From Amycolatopsis sp. QT-25 (GTDB lineage: Bacteria > Actinomycetota > Actinomycetes > Mycobacteriales > Pseudonocardiaceae): a DNA stretch of 64,000 nucleotides. The stretch spans positions 2,914,001-2,978,000 of the forward strand of contig NZ_CP120210.1 of NCBI RefSeq assembly GCF_029369745.1. The letters are read 5' to 3'. Every line of letters starts with the position of its first letter. The stretch's first letter is position 1. The notes under the pieces were generated by a model. It was not told the origin of the DNA. It searched no databases and worked only from the letters and a program-made list of their open reading frames with translations. Made by a program: the position numbers and the translations under genes. Below, piece after piece: positions 19,686 through 28,223 of this stretch.

Positions 19686-20222
19686 CTATCCGGCGTACTC
19701 CCAGGTGAGCAGGATGACCTCGACCCCCTTCTCGACCTCGACCTTGGGCGGCGAGTCGGTGGGGACGTAGCCCGCGCGGCGGGCGACGGCCTCGCTCGCC
19801 GCGTTCCGGGCGTCGATCCGCAGCCGGAGCGGGCTGAGCCCGAGCTGCAGCGCGTACGCGGTGAGCACCCGGAGAGCCCGCGCCGCGAGATCGCGGCCGC
19901 GGTGGGCGCGCCCGACCATGTAGCCGAGTTCGACCGGGTCCGAGTGTTCTCCCGGAAGCATCAGCACCACCTCGCCGAGTGGCGTCCCGCCGTCGGCCGT
20001 GATGGCGAGCCGGAGTCCCTTGCCTTCCGCTCGGCGGGTGACGCACTTCGCGTAATGGGCCTTCGCCGCCACCTCGTCGAAAGGCGAGGCCAGAGGGGTG
20101 AACCGCGCGACGGCGGGGTCGTCGAACAGTGCGGGCATTCCCGCGACGTCGTCTTCGGTCCACTCCCGCAGGACGAGCCCTTCGCCTTCGAGCCGGACCT
20201 GTTCCGGCCAGAGCACCGTCAC
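19686..20222 (-). CDS. GNAT-family N-acetyltransferase (RimJ/RimL type)
   Basis: A 178-residue acetyltransferase with the RimJ/RimL-like layout: EGLVLREWTEDD at the start, DDPAVARFTPLASPF near 35, GEVVLML as beta4, and VELGYMVGRAHRGRDLAARALRVLTAYA as the acetyl-CoA-binding V/RGxGxA-like loop. RLRIDARNAASEAVARRAGYVPTD completes the fold. Substrate unknown. The frame extends 48 codons upstream, but GTG 20222 overlaps the TGA of the quinone reductase gene (GTGA), a typical coupled start. It is therefore probably cotranscribed after that gene. Confidence 0.85.
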   Translation of the reverse strand: MTVLWPEQVRLEGEGLVLREWTEDDVAGMPALFDDPAVARFTPLASPFDEVAAKAHYAKCVTRRAEGKGLRLAITADGGTPLGEVVLMLPGEHSDPVELGYMVGRAHRGRDLAARALRVLTAYALQLGLSPLRLRIDARNAASEAVARRAGYVPTDSPPKVEVEKGVEVILLTWEYAG

Positions 20223-21190
20223 GGGATCAGCAGCAGCTTGCCGGTGGTGCGCCGCCCCTGGAGGTCTTCGTGCGCCTGACGGGCGTCTCCCAGCGGGTAG
20301 CGGCCGCCGATCCGGATGGTCAGCGAGCCGTCTCGAACGGCGGCGAACAGTTCGTTCACCCGCCACTCCAGTTCCTCGCGGGTGAGCACGTAATGCGCGG
20401 AGGTGGGACGGGTGAGGTACACCGAGCCGCTGCGGTTGAGCAATTGCGGGTCGATCGGCGGCACCGGACCGCTGGCCGCGCCGTAGAGGGCCAGCAGCCC
20501 CCGGATCTTCAGGCTCGCCAGGCTGCCGTCCACCGTGGACTTGCCGACGCCGTCGTAGACCACCTCGACGCCCTTGCCGCCGGTGAGGTCACGGGTGACC
20601 TTCGCGAAGTCGACCTGGTCGTAGCGGATGACGTCGTCCGCGCCCGCCTGCTTGGCGAGTTCGGCCTTCTCGTCGGTGGAGACGGTGCCGATCACCCGGG
20701 CCCCGCGCGCCTTGGCCAGCTGGACGAGCAGCAGGCCCATCCCGCCCGCGGCGGCGTGGATCAGCACGTCGTCACCGGCCTTGACCTCGTAGGCCGAGGC
20801 GATCAGGGCGTGCGCGGTGACGCCCTGGAGCATCGTGGCGGCGGCGGTCTCCTCGGTCACGCCGTCGGGGATCTTCACCGCGATCGCGGCGGGAAGCAGC
20901 CGGCGCTGGGCGTAGCTGCCGAGCGAACCCTGCCAGGCGACCCGATCGCCGACGGTGAAGCCGGTGACGTCCGCGCCGACCGCGGCCACCGTGCCCGCGC
21001 CTTCCATGCCCGGCACGAACGGCGTGTCGACCGGGTAGATGCCCTCGCGGTGGTAGGTGTCGATGTAGTTGACGCCCGCCGCCGCGACGTCCACGAGCAG
21101 TTCCCCGGCTCCGGGTTCGCCGACCTCGACTTGCGCCGGCTCGAGGACTTCGGGACCGCCGGTTCGCCGGATCTGCACTGCCGTGGGCAT
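20219..21190 (-). CDS. qor: NADPH:quinone reductase (zeta-crystallin type)
   Basis: Medium-chain dehydrogenase/reductase of 323 residues, QOR subfamily, which reduces quinones with NADPH and lacks zinc ligands. Signatures are the N-terminal GroES-like fold with AAGVNYIDTYHREGIYPVD, VPGMEGAGTVAAVG, and the Rossmann segment VLIHAAAGGMGLLLVQLAKARGA. VVYDGVGKSTVDGSL follows. ATG 21190 has GAGGAGG six bases upstream; the long open frame above it is not coding. The qor gene lies at the same place in mycobacteria (between ctaB and ctaA). Followed by the coupled GNAT gene. Confidence 0.9.
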   Translation of the reverse strand: MPTAVQIRRTGGPEVLEPAQVEVGEPGAGELLVDVAAAGVNYIDTYHREGIYPVDTPFVPGMEGAGTVAAVGADVTGFTVGDRVAWQGSLGSYAQRRLLPAAIAVKIPDGVTEETAAATMLQGVTAHALIASAYEVKAGDDVLIHAAAGGMGLLLVQLAKARGARVIGTVSTDEKAELAKQAGADDVIRYDQVDFAKVTRDLTGGKGVEVVYDGVGKSTVDGSLASLKIRGLLALYGAASGPVPPIDPQLLNRSGSVYLTRPTSAHYVLTREELEWRVNELFAAVRDGSLTIRIGGRYPLGDARQAHEDLQGRRTTGKLLLIP

Positions 21191-21273
21191 ACTTCCTCCT
21201 CGTTCAAGGTCGTTCCGACCGGCACAACTATGGCCGACGCCACGGTTATTCCGCGTCACGGGCCTTTCGCGGT

Positions 21274-21279
21274 TAAGCT
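21274..21279 (+). promoter_or_regulatory. -10 element of a leaderless start
   Basis: TAAGCT ends 6 bases before the GTG at 21286, and no ribosome-binding site precedes that codon. The spacing is that of actinobacterial leaderless mRNAs. Confidence 0.45.
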
Positions 21280-21285
21280 CTGGCC

Positions 21286-21594
21286 GTGGCTGAGACCGAA
21301 GAGAAGACCGAGACCGCCGCCCCCACGTCGCGCCAGATCGCGGCCGCCCGTGACTTCGTGAAGCGGCACGGAAAGCCGTCACGCGCGGTGGTGGAGAACA
21401 TCGGCCGGATCGGCGCCAGGGTCGTGCTCGTGGGCGCCGACGGCGCGCTCGGCGACGTCGTCGTCGGCTCCGTGGAGGCAGGCGAGGCGCTGGTCGAGGC
21501 CGTCGAAGACCTCGAGCCCGCCGAATGGGACAGCGAGACCGTGAAGGCCACCAAGATCGGCGCCGAGCACCGCCGCCGGATGGCGGGGAAGTGA
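21286..21594 (+). CDS. Small conserved protein of unknown function
   Basis: A 102-residue acidic, soluble protein. It starts MAETEEKTETAAPTSRQIAAARDFVKRHG, then IGRIGARVVLVGADGALGDVVVGSVEAGEALVEAVEDLEPAEWDSETV and a basic end (EHRRRMAGK). No known domain, signal or membrane helix is visible. The GTG start appears leaderless. Its last four bases (GTGA) are also the start of the ATP-grasp gene, so the two are translated together and probably act together. I recognise it only as a conserved actinobacterial hypothetical. Confidence 0.8.
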   Translation: MAETEEKTETAAPTSRQIAAARDFVKRHGKPSRAVVENIGRIGARVVLVGADGALGDVVVGSVEAGEALVEAVEDLEPAEWDSETVKATKIGAEHRRRMAGK

Positions 21595-22457
21595 GCGGAT
21601 CCGCGCTCTTCGTCGCCTGCTCCGCGCTGCCGGAAGGCGACGGCGACGAGCACGCCGTTCCCGACGCGCTGGCCGACCTCGGCTTCAAGACTCGCTGGGC
21701 CGCTTGGGACGACACGACCGTCGACTTCGGCGCGGCCGACATCGTCGTGCTGCGCGCGACGTGGGATTACGCCGAGCGCCGCGACGAGTTCCTGTCCTGG
21801 ACCGAAGCCGTGCCCACGCTGGCCAACGCGGCCCAAGTCGTGCGGTGGAACACCGACAAGTCCTACCTCGCCGAACTGGGTGACGCCGGGGTCGCGGTCG
21901 TGCCGACTACCCTGATCGCGCCCGATGACCAGGCCCCGCGCTGGCCCAAGGCCGAGTTCGTGCTGAAGCCCGCCGTCGGTGCCGGCTCACGAGGAACCGG
22001 CCGGTTCACGGACGGCGACGCGGCCGCCGCTCATCTCGCCGGACTGCAAGCCGACGGGCACACCGTGCTGCTCCAGCCGTATCAGTCCAGTGTGGACAGT
22101 GAGGGCGAGACCGCGCTGGTGTTCTTCGGCGGTGTGTACTCGCACGCGTTCTCGAAGGCCGCGATGCTGGGCCGGGAACTCGACGAATCCGGCCTGTACG
22201 TGACGGAGAAGCTCGCGCCCGTGCAACCCACCGCGGCCTTCCGTGCGCTGGCCGAAGACGCTCTGGACGCGACAGCGGCGCTGCTGGGCATCCTGCGCGC
22301 CGAACTGCTCTATGCCCGCGTGGATCTCGTCGCCGGGCCGGACGGCAGGCCGTCGCTACTGGAACTGGAGCTCGTCGAGCCTTCGCTCGGCTTCCGGCAG
22401 ACCGACCCCGCGGCCGCCTGGCGGTTCGCCTCCGCCGTCCGCCAGCAACTCGCCTGA
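21591..22457 (+). CDS. ATP-grasp domain protein (RimK/glutathione synthetase-like)
   Basis: A 288-residue enzyme predicted to join a carboxylate to an amine or thiol using ATP. The N-terminal part (to about 95) has the pre-ATP-grasp fold with DIVVLRATWDYAERRDEFLSW. VVRWNTDKSYLAELGDAGVAVVPT marks the start of the ATP-grasp, EFVLKPAVGAGSRGTGRF carries the ATP lysine and glycine-rich loop, and HTVLLQPYQSSVDSEGETALVFF follows. YARVDLV...LLELELVEPSLGF has the metal-binding Glu residues. Substrate is unknown. GTG 21591 overlaps the stop of the preceding small gene. It ends in a convergent gap holding a long palindrome. Confidence 0.82.
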   Translation: MSGSALFVACSALPEGDGDEHAVPDALADLGFKTRWAAWDDTTVDFGAADIVVLRATWDYAERRDEFLSWTEAVPTLANAAQVVRWNTDKSYLAELGDAGVAVVPTTLIAPDDQAPRWPKAEFVLKPAVGAGSRGTGRFTDGDAAAAHLAGLQADGHTVLLQPYQSSVDSEGETALVFFGGVYSHAFSKAAMLGRELDESGLYVTEKLAPVQPTAAFRALAEDALDATAALLGILRAELLYARVDLVAGPDGRPSLLELELVEPSLGFRQTDPAAAWRFASAVRQQLA

Positions 22458-22465
22458 CGCGCCCC

Positions 22466-22530
22466 CGCGATTCGGCACCTGCTGGCGATGCTCGCAACGC
22501 GCAAGGATCGCCAGCAGGTGCCGGATCGCG
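22466..22530. terminator. Second-family palindrome between convergent genes
   Basis: 24-bp arms 22466-22489 and 22507-22530, beginning CGCGATTCGGCACCTG, one mismatch, loop of 17 bases. It separates the ATP-grasp gene (+) from the desaturase gene (-) and can act on both strands. Related elements lie at 28074 and 41211. Confidence 0.7.
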
Positions 22531-22537
22531 GAAGGGG

Positions 22538-23485
22538 TCAGGCGGGTTTGGCGAGTTTGGCGGCCACGCGCTCGGGCTTCGGCCACCGCACGTCCCGCGC
22601 CCAGCCGAACTTCTCGAACAGCCAGATCACCCGTGCCGACACGTCGACCTGCCCGCGCAGGACACCGTGCCGTGCGCAGGTGGGGTCGGCGTGGTGGGAG
22701 TTGTGCCACGACTCGCCCATGGACAGGATCGCCAGCGGCCAGAAGTTCGCCGCCTTGTCGCGGCTGGCGAACGGGCGTTCGCCGACCATGTGACAGATCG
22801 AGTTCACCGACCAGGTGACGTGGTGCAGGAACGCGATCCGGACCAGCCCGGCCCAGAAGAACCCGGTCACCGCACCCCACCACGACCAGCTGATCAGCCC
22901 GCCGAGCACCGCGGGCAGCGCGAGACTCAGCGTGATCCACAGCCAGAAGTAGCGGTTCACCACGCGCAGGTCCTTGTCGGCGACCAGATCCGGCGCGAAA
23001 CGGTCGTAGTTGGTCACTTCACGGCTGAACATCCAGCCCATGTGCGCGTGCCAGAAGCCGCGCAGCAGCGCCGACGGCGACGTTCCGAACAGCCAGGGGG
23101 AGTGCGGGTCGCCTTCTCGGTCGGCGAAGGCGTGGTGGCGACGGTGGCTGGCCACCCAGAAGATGACCGAACCCTGCACCGCGAAACTCCCGGCGATGGC
23201 GAGCGCGATCCGGAGCGGCCGCCCGGCCTTGAAGGCGCCGTGGGTGAAGTAGCGGTGGTATCCGACGGTCACCCCGAGCGTCCCGACGGTGTAGAACACG
23301 ACCGCCAGTGCGAGATCGACCCAGGTCATGCCCCAGCCCCACACGATCGGCACCGCGGCGATCAGCGCGACGAAGGGGACCAGCAGAAAGGTCTTGAGGA
23401 TCAGCATCTCCCCGGAGCCTCGCCGGTGGGAGATCAGGGGTTTGGACGGACTGGCCGGTGCGTCCGGCTCGGTGCTGGCGGTCAT
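22538..23485 (-). CDS. Membrane fatty acid (acyl-CoA) desaturase
   Basis: Integral-membrane di-iron desaturase of 315 residues, delta-9 acyl-CoA type. The three histidine boxes are all present: GYHRYFTHGAF, WVASHRRHHAFAD and SWHNSHHADP, and membrane segments surround them (two before the first box, two between boxes two and three). WLFGTSP and WFREVTN-like stretches match the family. ATG 23485 has GAGGTG upstream; the longer frame to 23566 adds a Cys/Arg-rich false leader. It is probably involved in membrane lipid unsaturation. Neighbouring ctaA is on the same strand 115 bases upstream but not clearly in one operon. Confidence 0.92.
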   Translation of the reverse strand: MTASTEPDAPASPSKPLISHRRGSGEMLILKTFLLVPFVALIAAVPIVWGWGMTWVDLALAVVFYTVGTLGVTVGYHRYFTHGAFKAGRPLRIALAIAGSFAVQGSVIFWVASHRRHHAFADREGDPHSPWLFGTSPSALLRGFWHAHMGWMFSREVTNYDRFAPDLVADKDLRVVNRYFWLWITLSLALPAVLGGLISWSWWGAVTGFFWAGLVRIAFLHHVTWSVNSICHMVGERPFASRDKAANFWPLAILSMGESWHNSHHADPTCARHGVLRGQVDVSARVIWLFEKFGWARDVRWPKPERVAAKLAKPA

Positions 23486-23600
23486 ACGACACCTCGTGCC
23501 TCGACTCGGTGGTGACCCCCGTGCGGGGCACCGAAACGCAGCGTAAGGGCAGCGTCTGGCGAGCACGCCGCCCGGGGGTTACGTCCGGTTTGCCAAGGGG

Positions 23601-24569
23601 TCAGTTCGAAATGGCGAGTTCCCGTTCAGCGGCATGGGAAACGGGCGTCGGGCCTCGATCACGTGAGCCGCACCACAGTGCCGCCGTCGAAATGATCACC
23701 AGTGCGGCGCCGAGGACGTGGGACGCCACCAGCGCCTCCGGTACGCCAAGGGCGTATTGCACCGAGCCCAGGACGCCCTGGGCGAGCGCGATCACCCAGA
23801 CGAAGGCGTAGCGCCGCCACAACTGCTTCGGCGTTTCACCCCGCATCAACTGGAGCCCGAAGACGGCCAGCACGACCAGGTAGACCACCAGCAGTCCGCC
23901 GTGCACCTGGGTGAGCGTCTCGATCGGGGCCTGGAGCCGGTGGGTGCCGGGGTCGCCGCCGTGCGGGCCCGCGCCGGTCACGGTGGTGCCCGCCACGAGG
24001 ACCGCCCACATCGACACGATGAGCGCGATCAGGGTCTTGCGGCCCGCGTCCGGGATCAGCCAGCGGGCGGGCTCGTCACCCTCCTTGAACGCCCGCAGCA
24101 GCAGCACCGCGAGCCAGACCAGGGGAGTGGAGGCCAGGAAGTGGAGCGCGACGGTCCACCATTCGAGTTTGGCGAGCACGGTGATCCCGCCGACGATGGC
24201 CTGCAGGATCACCCCGGCGGGCATCGTCCAGGCCAGCTTCACCAGACGACGACGGCTCGGGTGCTCGATCCGCACCCGCCAGGCGGTGATCACGCACAGC
24301 GCGGCGACCAGGATGACCACCCCGAACAGCATCCGGTTGCCGAACTCGATCCACTGGTTGAGCGCGTCGAATTCGGGATGCGCGACGGGCACGATGCTGC
24401 CTTCGACACACTGGGGCCAGGTCGGGCAACCGAGACCCGATCCCGTGACGCGGACGACCGAGCCGGTGACACCGATTCCGGCCTGGGCGATCACCGCCGC
24501 CATCGCGACCGCTCGCTGGACCGTGAACGAGGGATACGGCAGACGCGCTACAAGACTCTGGAACGGCAC
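23601..24569 (-). CDS. ctaA: Heme A synthase
   Basis: Converts heme O to heme A by oxidising the C8 methyl group, for cytochrome aa3 oxidase. The 322-residue protein has about eight membrane segments and the COX15/CtaA motifs: VVRVTGSGLGCPTWPQC (with the paired cysteines), EFGNRML with a heme histidine region further on, GAGPHGGDPGTHRL and QVHGGLLVVYLV. I chose GTG 24569 (VPFQSLVARLPYPS) because mycobacterial CtaA has a similar short lead before VQR; a GTG at 24608 would add 13 residues. Both sites have poor or crowded ribosome-binding sequences. It follows the ABC permease on the same strand. Confidence 0.88.
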   Translation of the reverse strand: MPFQSLVARLPYPSFTVQRAVAMAAVIAQAGIGVTGSVVRVTGSGLGCPTWPQCVEGSIVPVAHPEFDALNQWIEFGNRMLFGVVILVAALCVITAWRVRIEHPSRRRLVKLAWTMPAGVILQAIVGGITVLAKLEWWTVALHFLASTPLVWLAVLLLRAFKEGDEPARWLIPDAGRKTLIALIVSMWAVLVAGTTVTGAGPHGGDPGTHRLQAPIETLTQVHGGLLVVYLVVLAVFGLQLMRGETPKQLWRRYAFVWVIALAQGVLGSVQYALGVPEALVASHVLGAALVIISTAALWCGSRDRGPTPVSHAAERELAISN

Positions 24570-24634
24570 GCCTCCGATGCTAGAACGCCGTTCCTGAGAG
24601 CCTTCCACCGGCCGGACCCGCTGTGTCGGGCGCC

Positions 24635-25444
24635 TCAGGTGAGTTTCGTGGTCTTGCTCGCCAGCGCACCCGCGACGACGCCCCAGCCGATGAGCACCGC
24701 GAACGGGCCCCAGCCGAACGAACCGTCCAGCAGCACCGACCGCAGTCCTTCGGCGAGCGCGCCAGAGGGCAGCAGTTCGACGATCCAGCCGACGCCGGAC
24801 GGCATCGTCGACGGTGCCAGCAGGATGCCGCCCGCGAGCAGCAGCACGAACCAGACGATGTTCGCCAGCGCCAGCACGGCCTCCGCGCGCAGCGCCCCGC
24901 CGAGCAGCAGGCCCAGCGCGCCGAACGCCAGGGTGCCGACGAGCAGGAACGGGAGCGCGCCGAGAAGCCCGCCCAGTGACGGCGACCAGCCCAGCAACGC
25001 GGCCACGGCACCGAGGATCACCGCCTGGAGCGCGACCACGACCAGCGCGGCGGCGACCCGGCCGGCGATGAGCAGCCAGCGGGGCAGCGCGGTGGCGGAA
25101 AGCCGTTTGAGGACGCCGTAACGGCGGTCGAAGCCCAGTGCGATGGCCTGCCCGGTGAACGCGGACGACAGCACCGCGAGCGCCAGGATCCTCGGCGTGA
25201 TCCAGTCCACTTGGGACGAATCGCCGAGTTGCGACGACGGCAGGATGTCCAGCAGCGACAAACCGATCAGCAAGGCGAGCGGAATGAGCAGGGTCAGCAG
25301 GATCTGCTCGCCGTGGCGCAGCGTCAGGCTCGCTTCGACCTTCGCGTGCGTGCGCAGCATCTTGCCGAGCGAACCGCGTCCGGGGGCCGGGGTGAACGTG
25401 CCCGCGGCGAACCGGGGGGCGGGCGGTGTGGGCAGGGTGGTCAT
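24635..25444 (-). CDS. ABC-2 type transporter permease
   Basis: Membrane half of an ABC exporter, 269 residues with about six hydrophobic segments. The first is LLTLLIPLALLIGLSLLDIL near residue 50, and the conserved ABC-2 region is FDRRYGVLKRLSATALPRW. The N-terminal 30 residues are Pro-rich and cytosolic. ATG 25444 overlaps the TGA of the ATPase gene (ATGA), so both are coupled. Substrate cannot be inferred. The pair sits between ctaA and mptB, as in mycobacteria, which may mean a link to heme or envelope function, but that is only positional. Confidence 0.87.
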   Translation of the reverse strand: MTTLPTPPAPRFAAGTFTPAPGRGSLGKMLRTHAKVEASLTLRHGEQILLTLLIPLALLIGLSLLDILPSSQLGDSSQVDWITPRILALAVLSSAFTGQAIALGFDRRYGVLKRLSATALPRWLLIAGRVAAALVVVALQAVILGAVAALLGWSPSLGGLLGALPFLLVGTLAFGALGLLLGGALRAEAVLALANIVWFVLLLAGGILLAPSTMPSGVGWIVELLPSGALAEGLRSVLLDGSFGWGPFAVLIGWGVVAGALASKTTKLT

Positions 25445-26367
25445 GCGCGCAGTTCCCGTCCGGTCAGCTCCAGGAAGACCTCTTCCAGTGTGCGCCTGCC
25501 GACCTGCAGTTCCTCCGGCATGACGCCCTGCTGGGCGCACCACGCCGTCACCGTCGACACCACCTGCGGGTCGATCGTGCCCTCGACGAGGTACGTCCCC
25601 GGCGCCGACTCGTGGACGAGATGCCCCTCGGGCAGTGCCGCGGTCAGCAGGGCGGTATCGAGTCGCGTCCGGGCCTTGAAGCGAAGCTGCGCGGTCTCAC
25701 CGGACTCGACGGTCAGCGCCTGCGGAGAGCCTTCGACGACGACCTTGCCGTGGTCCACGATCACCACGGTGTCGGCCAGCGTTTCGGCCTCCTCCATCAG
25801 ATGCGTGGTGAGCAGCACGCTGACGCCGTCGGCGCGCAGTGCGCCGAGCAGATCCCAGACCAGACGGCGGGCCTGCGGGTCCATACCCGCCGTCGGCTCG
25901 TCGAGGAACAGCAGTTCCGGGCGGCCGACGAGCGCGCATGCGAGCGAAAGCCGTTGCTGCTGCCCGCCGGAGAGCCGTTTGAACGGCGTCTTCCTCGCTC
26001 CCGCGAGACCGAGGACATCCAGCAGCCAGGCGGGTTCGAGCGGGTTCGCCGCGCACGCGGCGACCAGTCCGAGCATCTCGTCGGCGCGGACGCCGGGATA
26101 GGCGCCGCCGCCCTGGGGCATCACCCCGATCCGCGGCCGCAGTGCCGAGCCCTCCCGCGCCGGGTTCATCCCCAGCACGCGGACTTCGCCTTCGTCAGGC
26201 CGCAGGAAGCCTTCGCAGATCTCGACGGTGGTGGTCTTGCCGGCCCCGTTCGGGCCGAGCAGCGCGAGCAACGAGCCACGTTCCATCCGCAGGTCGAGTC
26301 CATCGACGGCGGTGGTGGATCCGTAGCGTTTCACCAGCCCGGTGATCTCGACGGCGGGGGTGTTCAC
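25441..26367 (-). CDS. ABC transporter ATP-binding protein (DrrA-like)
   Basis: Cytosolic ATPase of 308 residues that powers the adjacent ABC-2 permease. LLGPNGAGKTTTVEICEGFL is Walker A, MPQGGGAYPGV holds the Q-loop, LSGGQQQRLSLACALVG is the ABC signature and LLFLDEPTAGMDP is Walker B. TTHLMEEAETLAD carries the switch His. The C-terminal 80 residues (TAQLRFKARTRLDTALL...) form the accessory domain of DrrA-type drug or lipid exporters. Starts at 26367, 19 bases after mptB, and its stop overlaps the permease start. Confidence 0.92.
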   Translation of the reverse strand: MNTPAVEITGLVKRYGSTTAVDGLDLRMERGSLLALLGPNGAGKTTTVEICEGFLRPDEGEVRVLGMNPAREGSALRPRIGVMPQGGGAYPGVRADEMLGLVAACAANPLEPAWLLDVLGLAGARKTPFKRLSGGQQQRLSLACALVGRPELLFLDEPTAGMDPQARRLVWDLLGALRADGVSVLLTTHLMEEAETLADTVVIVDHGKVVVEGSPQALTVESGETAQLRFKARTRLDTALLTAALPEGHLVHESAPGTYLVEGTIDPQVVSTVTAWCAQQGVMPEELQVGRRTLEEVFLELTGRELRA

Positions 26368-26386
26368 GACAGGTCACGATACGGCC

Positions 26387-28045
26387 TCACGCCGGGACCG
26401 AATGCTCCGGGGACGGTCTGGACAGCAGTAGCGGGGAAAGGCGATGGACGAGGAACAGCCCCAGTAGCGTGACGACCCCGGCGGCGGCCCACGCGAACGG
26501 CAGGACGAAGCCGCGGCCCTCGAAGGTGCTTCCCGTCGTCGGCAGCAGGAACGGCAGGACCGCGGTGACGATCGTCGCCGCCATGCGGAACCGTGAGGTG
26601 CCGGCAGCCGCGGCGAGCGGGATGATCGCCCACAGCAGGTACCAGGGCTGGAGCGCGACGTGCAGCACCATCACCGCGCCCAGCGAGACACCGAGGCCGA
26701 TGATCGGCCGGTAGCGCCATTTGAAGCTGTCCCAGAGGAACTTGACCGTCACCGCGCCCGCGACGACATAGCCGAGCGCGCCGAGGATCGGCACCATCGC
26801 GTTGGTGTGGTTGCCGAGGCCGAGGGCGATGCCGAGGACACCGCCGAGCGCGGCGAGTTCCGACGTCGGCGAGATCCACGAGCGGACCAGTCCCGGCGTC
26901 TCGAGCGCGCCGACCCAACCGAAACCGAGGCCGGTGCCGTAGCAGACCGCCACCAGCACCACCCCGAACAGCAACGCCATCGGCACCGCGGCGGTGACCA
27001 GGTCCTTGATCCGGCCGTGCCGTCGTCTGGCCACCATCACGGTGAAGAACGGCAGCGCGAGGATCGCGTTGATCTTCACCGCGACGCCGAGGGTGATGAG
27101 CACCACCCCGAATCCGATGTAGAGCAGTTCGCCCTTGGCCAGCGGGGGAGGCGCGTCGTGTTTGAACCGCACCGGCATCCGCTGGAGACCGACCTCCAGC
27201 CCGGCCACCATGAGCCCGATCGCCAGCGCGTCGTTGTGGGCGCCCGCGACGAAGTGGAAGATCAGCAGCGGATTCGCCGCGCCGAGCCACAGCGCGGTCG
27301 CGGGCTGGACCCCGAACCGCCGGGCCAGCCGGGGCAGCGCCCAGATGATCAGGACGACGCCGATCAGCGCGAGCCCGCGCTGCAGCAGCACCCCGGTCAC
27401 GATGTTGCCGCTGCTCAGCGGAGCCAGCCAGCCGCCGAGGCGCAGCAGCAGCGGGCCGTAGGGCGCCGGGGTCTCGCGCCACATGTTGGAGACGCCCGAG
27501 GTCAGCGGGTCGGAGACGCCGAGCGCTTCGGCGGGTCCGAGGGAGTACGGGTCCATCCCGCGGGCGACGATCTCGCTCTGCGCGAGATAGCTGTAGACGT
27601 CGCGGGAGAACAGCGGCGGGATGACCAGCAGCGGTGCGCACCAGAGCGCGATGGTGCGGGCGAGCTGGCCCTGGGTGGCGAGGCGGCGGCGCGCGGGCTG
27701 CGCGAACCGGCCGAGCAGCAGCCAGCTCAGCACGATGATCGCCATCCCGGCCAGGCCCATCGCGAGCGAGACCATCGGGATGCGGGTGAACAGCCGCAGG
27801 ACCGGGATCTCCTGCACCGGGTTGATCACCGGCGCGGCGCCCGCGCCGAGCGAGCCGAGGGCGAGGAACAGGGAGCCGACCGCGCCGAACCGGCGGACCA
27901 CGTTCAGGCCGCGCAGTTCCTCGTCGTTCAGCGGCTCCGCTTCGTGCGGGTGCCCGGGAGTGAGAGTCGCCACCGGCCCCGCCGCCGCGTCCTCCGGCTC
28001 TGACCCGTCCGTGTCCCGCTGCGCCGGGTGATCGCCCACTGCCAC
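26387..28045 (-). CDS. mptB: Alpha-1,6-mannopyranosyltransferase MptB-like
   Basis: Polytopic GT-C glycosyltransferase expected to use polyprenyl-phosphate mannose on the outer face of the membrane to extend the alpha-1,6 mannan core of lipomannan-type glycans. About 552 residues with 12-14 membrane segments; the first outer loop carries the GT-C acidic motif in FSRDVYSYLAQSEIVARGMDPY. GAHNDALAIGLMVAGLE and LQPWYLLWAIIPLAAAAG are family stretches. Context (between the ABC pair and sufR) equals that of Rv1459c. The start is GTG 28045 or GTG 28039; neither has a strong ribosome-binding site. Confidence 0.85.
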   Translation of the reverse strand: MAVGDHPAQRDTDGSEPEDAAAGPVATLTPGHPHEAEPLNDEELRGLNVVRRFGAVGSLFLALGSLGAGAAPVINPVQEIPVLRLFTRIPMVSLAMGLAGMAIIVLSWLLLGRFAQPARRRLATQGQLARTIALWCAPLLVIPPLFSRDVYSYLAQSEIVARGMDPYSLGPAEALGVSDPLTSGVSNMWRETPAPYGPLLLRLGGWLAPLSSGNIVTGVLLQRGLALIGVVLIIWALPRLARRFGVQPATALWLGAANPLLIFHFVAGAHNDALAIGLMVAGLEVGLQRMPVRFKHDAPPPLAKGELLYIGFGVVLITLGVAVKINAILALPFFTVMVARRRHGRIKDLVTAAVPMALLFGVVLVAVCYGTGLGFGWVGALETPGLVRSWISPTSELAALGGVLGIALGLGNHTNAMVPILGALGYVVAGAVTVKFLWDSFKWRYRPIIGLGVSLGAVMVLHVALQPWYLLWAIIPLAAAAGTSRFRMAATIVTAVLPFLLPTTGSTFEGRGFVLPFAWAAAGVVTLLGLFLVHRLSPLLLSRPSPEHSVPA

Positions 28046-28073
28046 GCACGAAGGGTAGCGATGCGGGGAACAA

Positions 28074-28137
28074 CGCAACTCGGCACCTGGTTGCGGTGGT
28101 TGCGCGGGCAAGGATCGCAACCCGCCATCTCATTGCG
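28074..28137. repeat. Degenerate second-family palindrome in mptB/sufR divergent region
   Basis: The left part (CGCAACTCGGCACCTGGTTG) resembles the 22466 element and the right part (CGCCATCTCATTGCG) resembles the 41211 element. GGTTGCG and CGCAACC still pair, as do the CGCAA/TTGCG ends. It lies between divergent genes, so it cannot be a simple terminator. Confidence 0.5.
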
Positions 28138-28206
28138 CCGGAAGGGCAGAAAGTGACCCACGACACTCCGTGAGGCACCCCTCTTTGCCGTCTTCCCGGA
28201 AATACG

Positions 28207-28223
28207 TCACACTTGTGTTGTGA
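28207..28223. promoter_or_regulatory. Candidate SufR operator over the sufR start
   Basis: TCACACTTGTGTTGTGA is an imperfect inverted repeat (ACAC-N2-GTGT core) that overlaps the presumed GTG start at 28220 and the CANNNT-like -10. SufR proteins are autoregulators, so a site here is expected; the exact motif is inferred. Confidence 0.4.
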
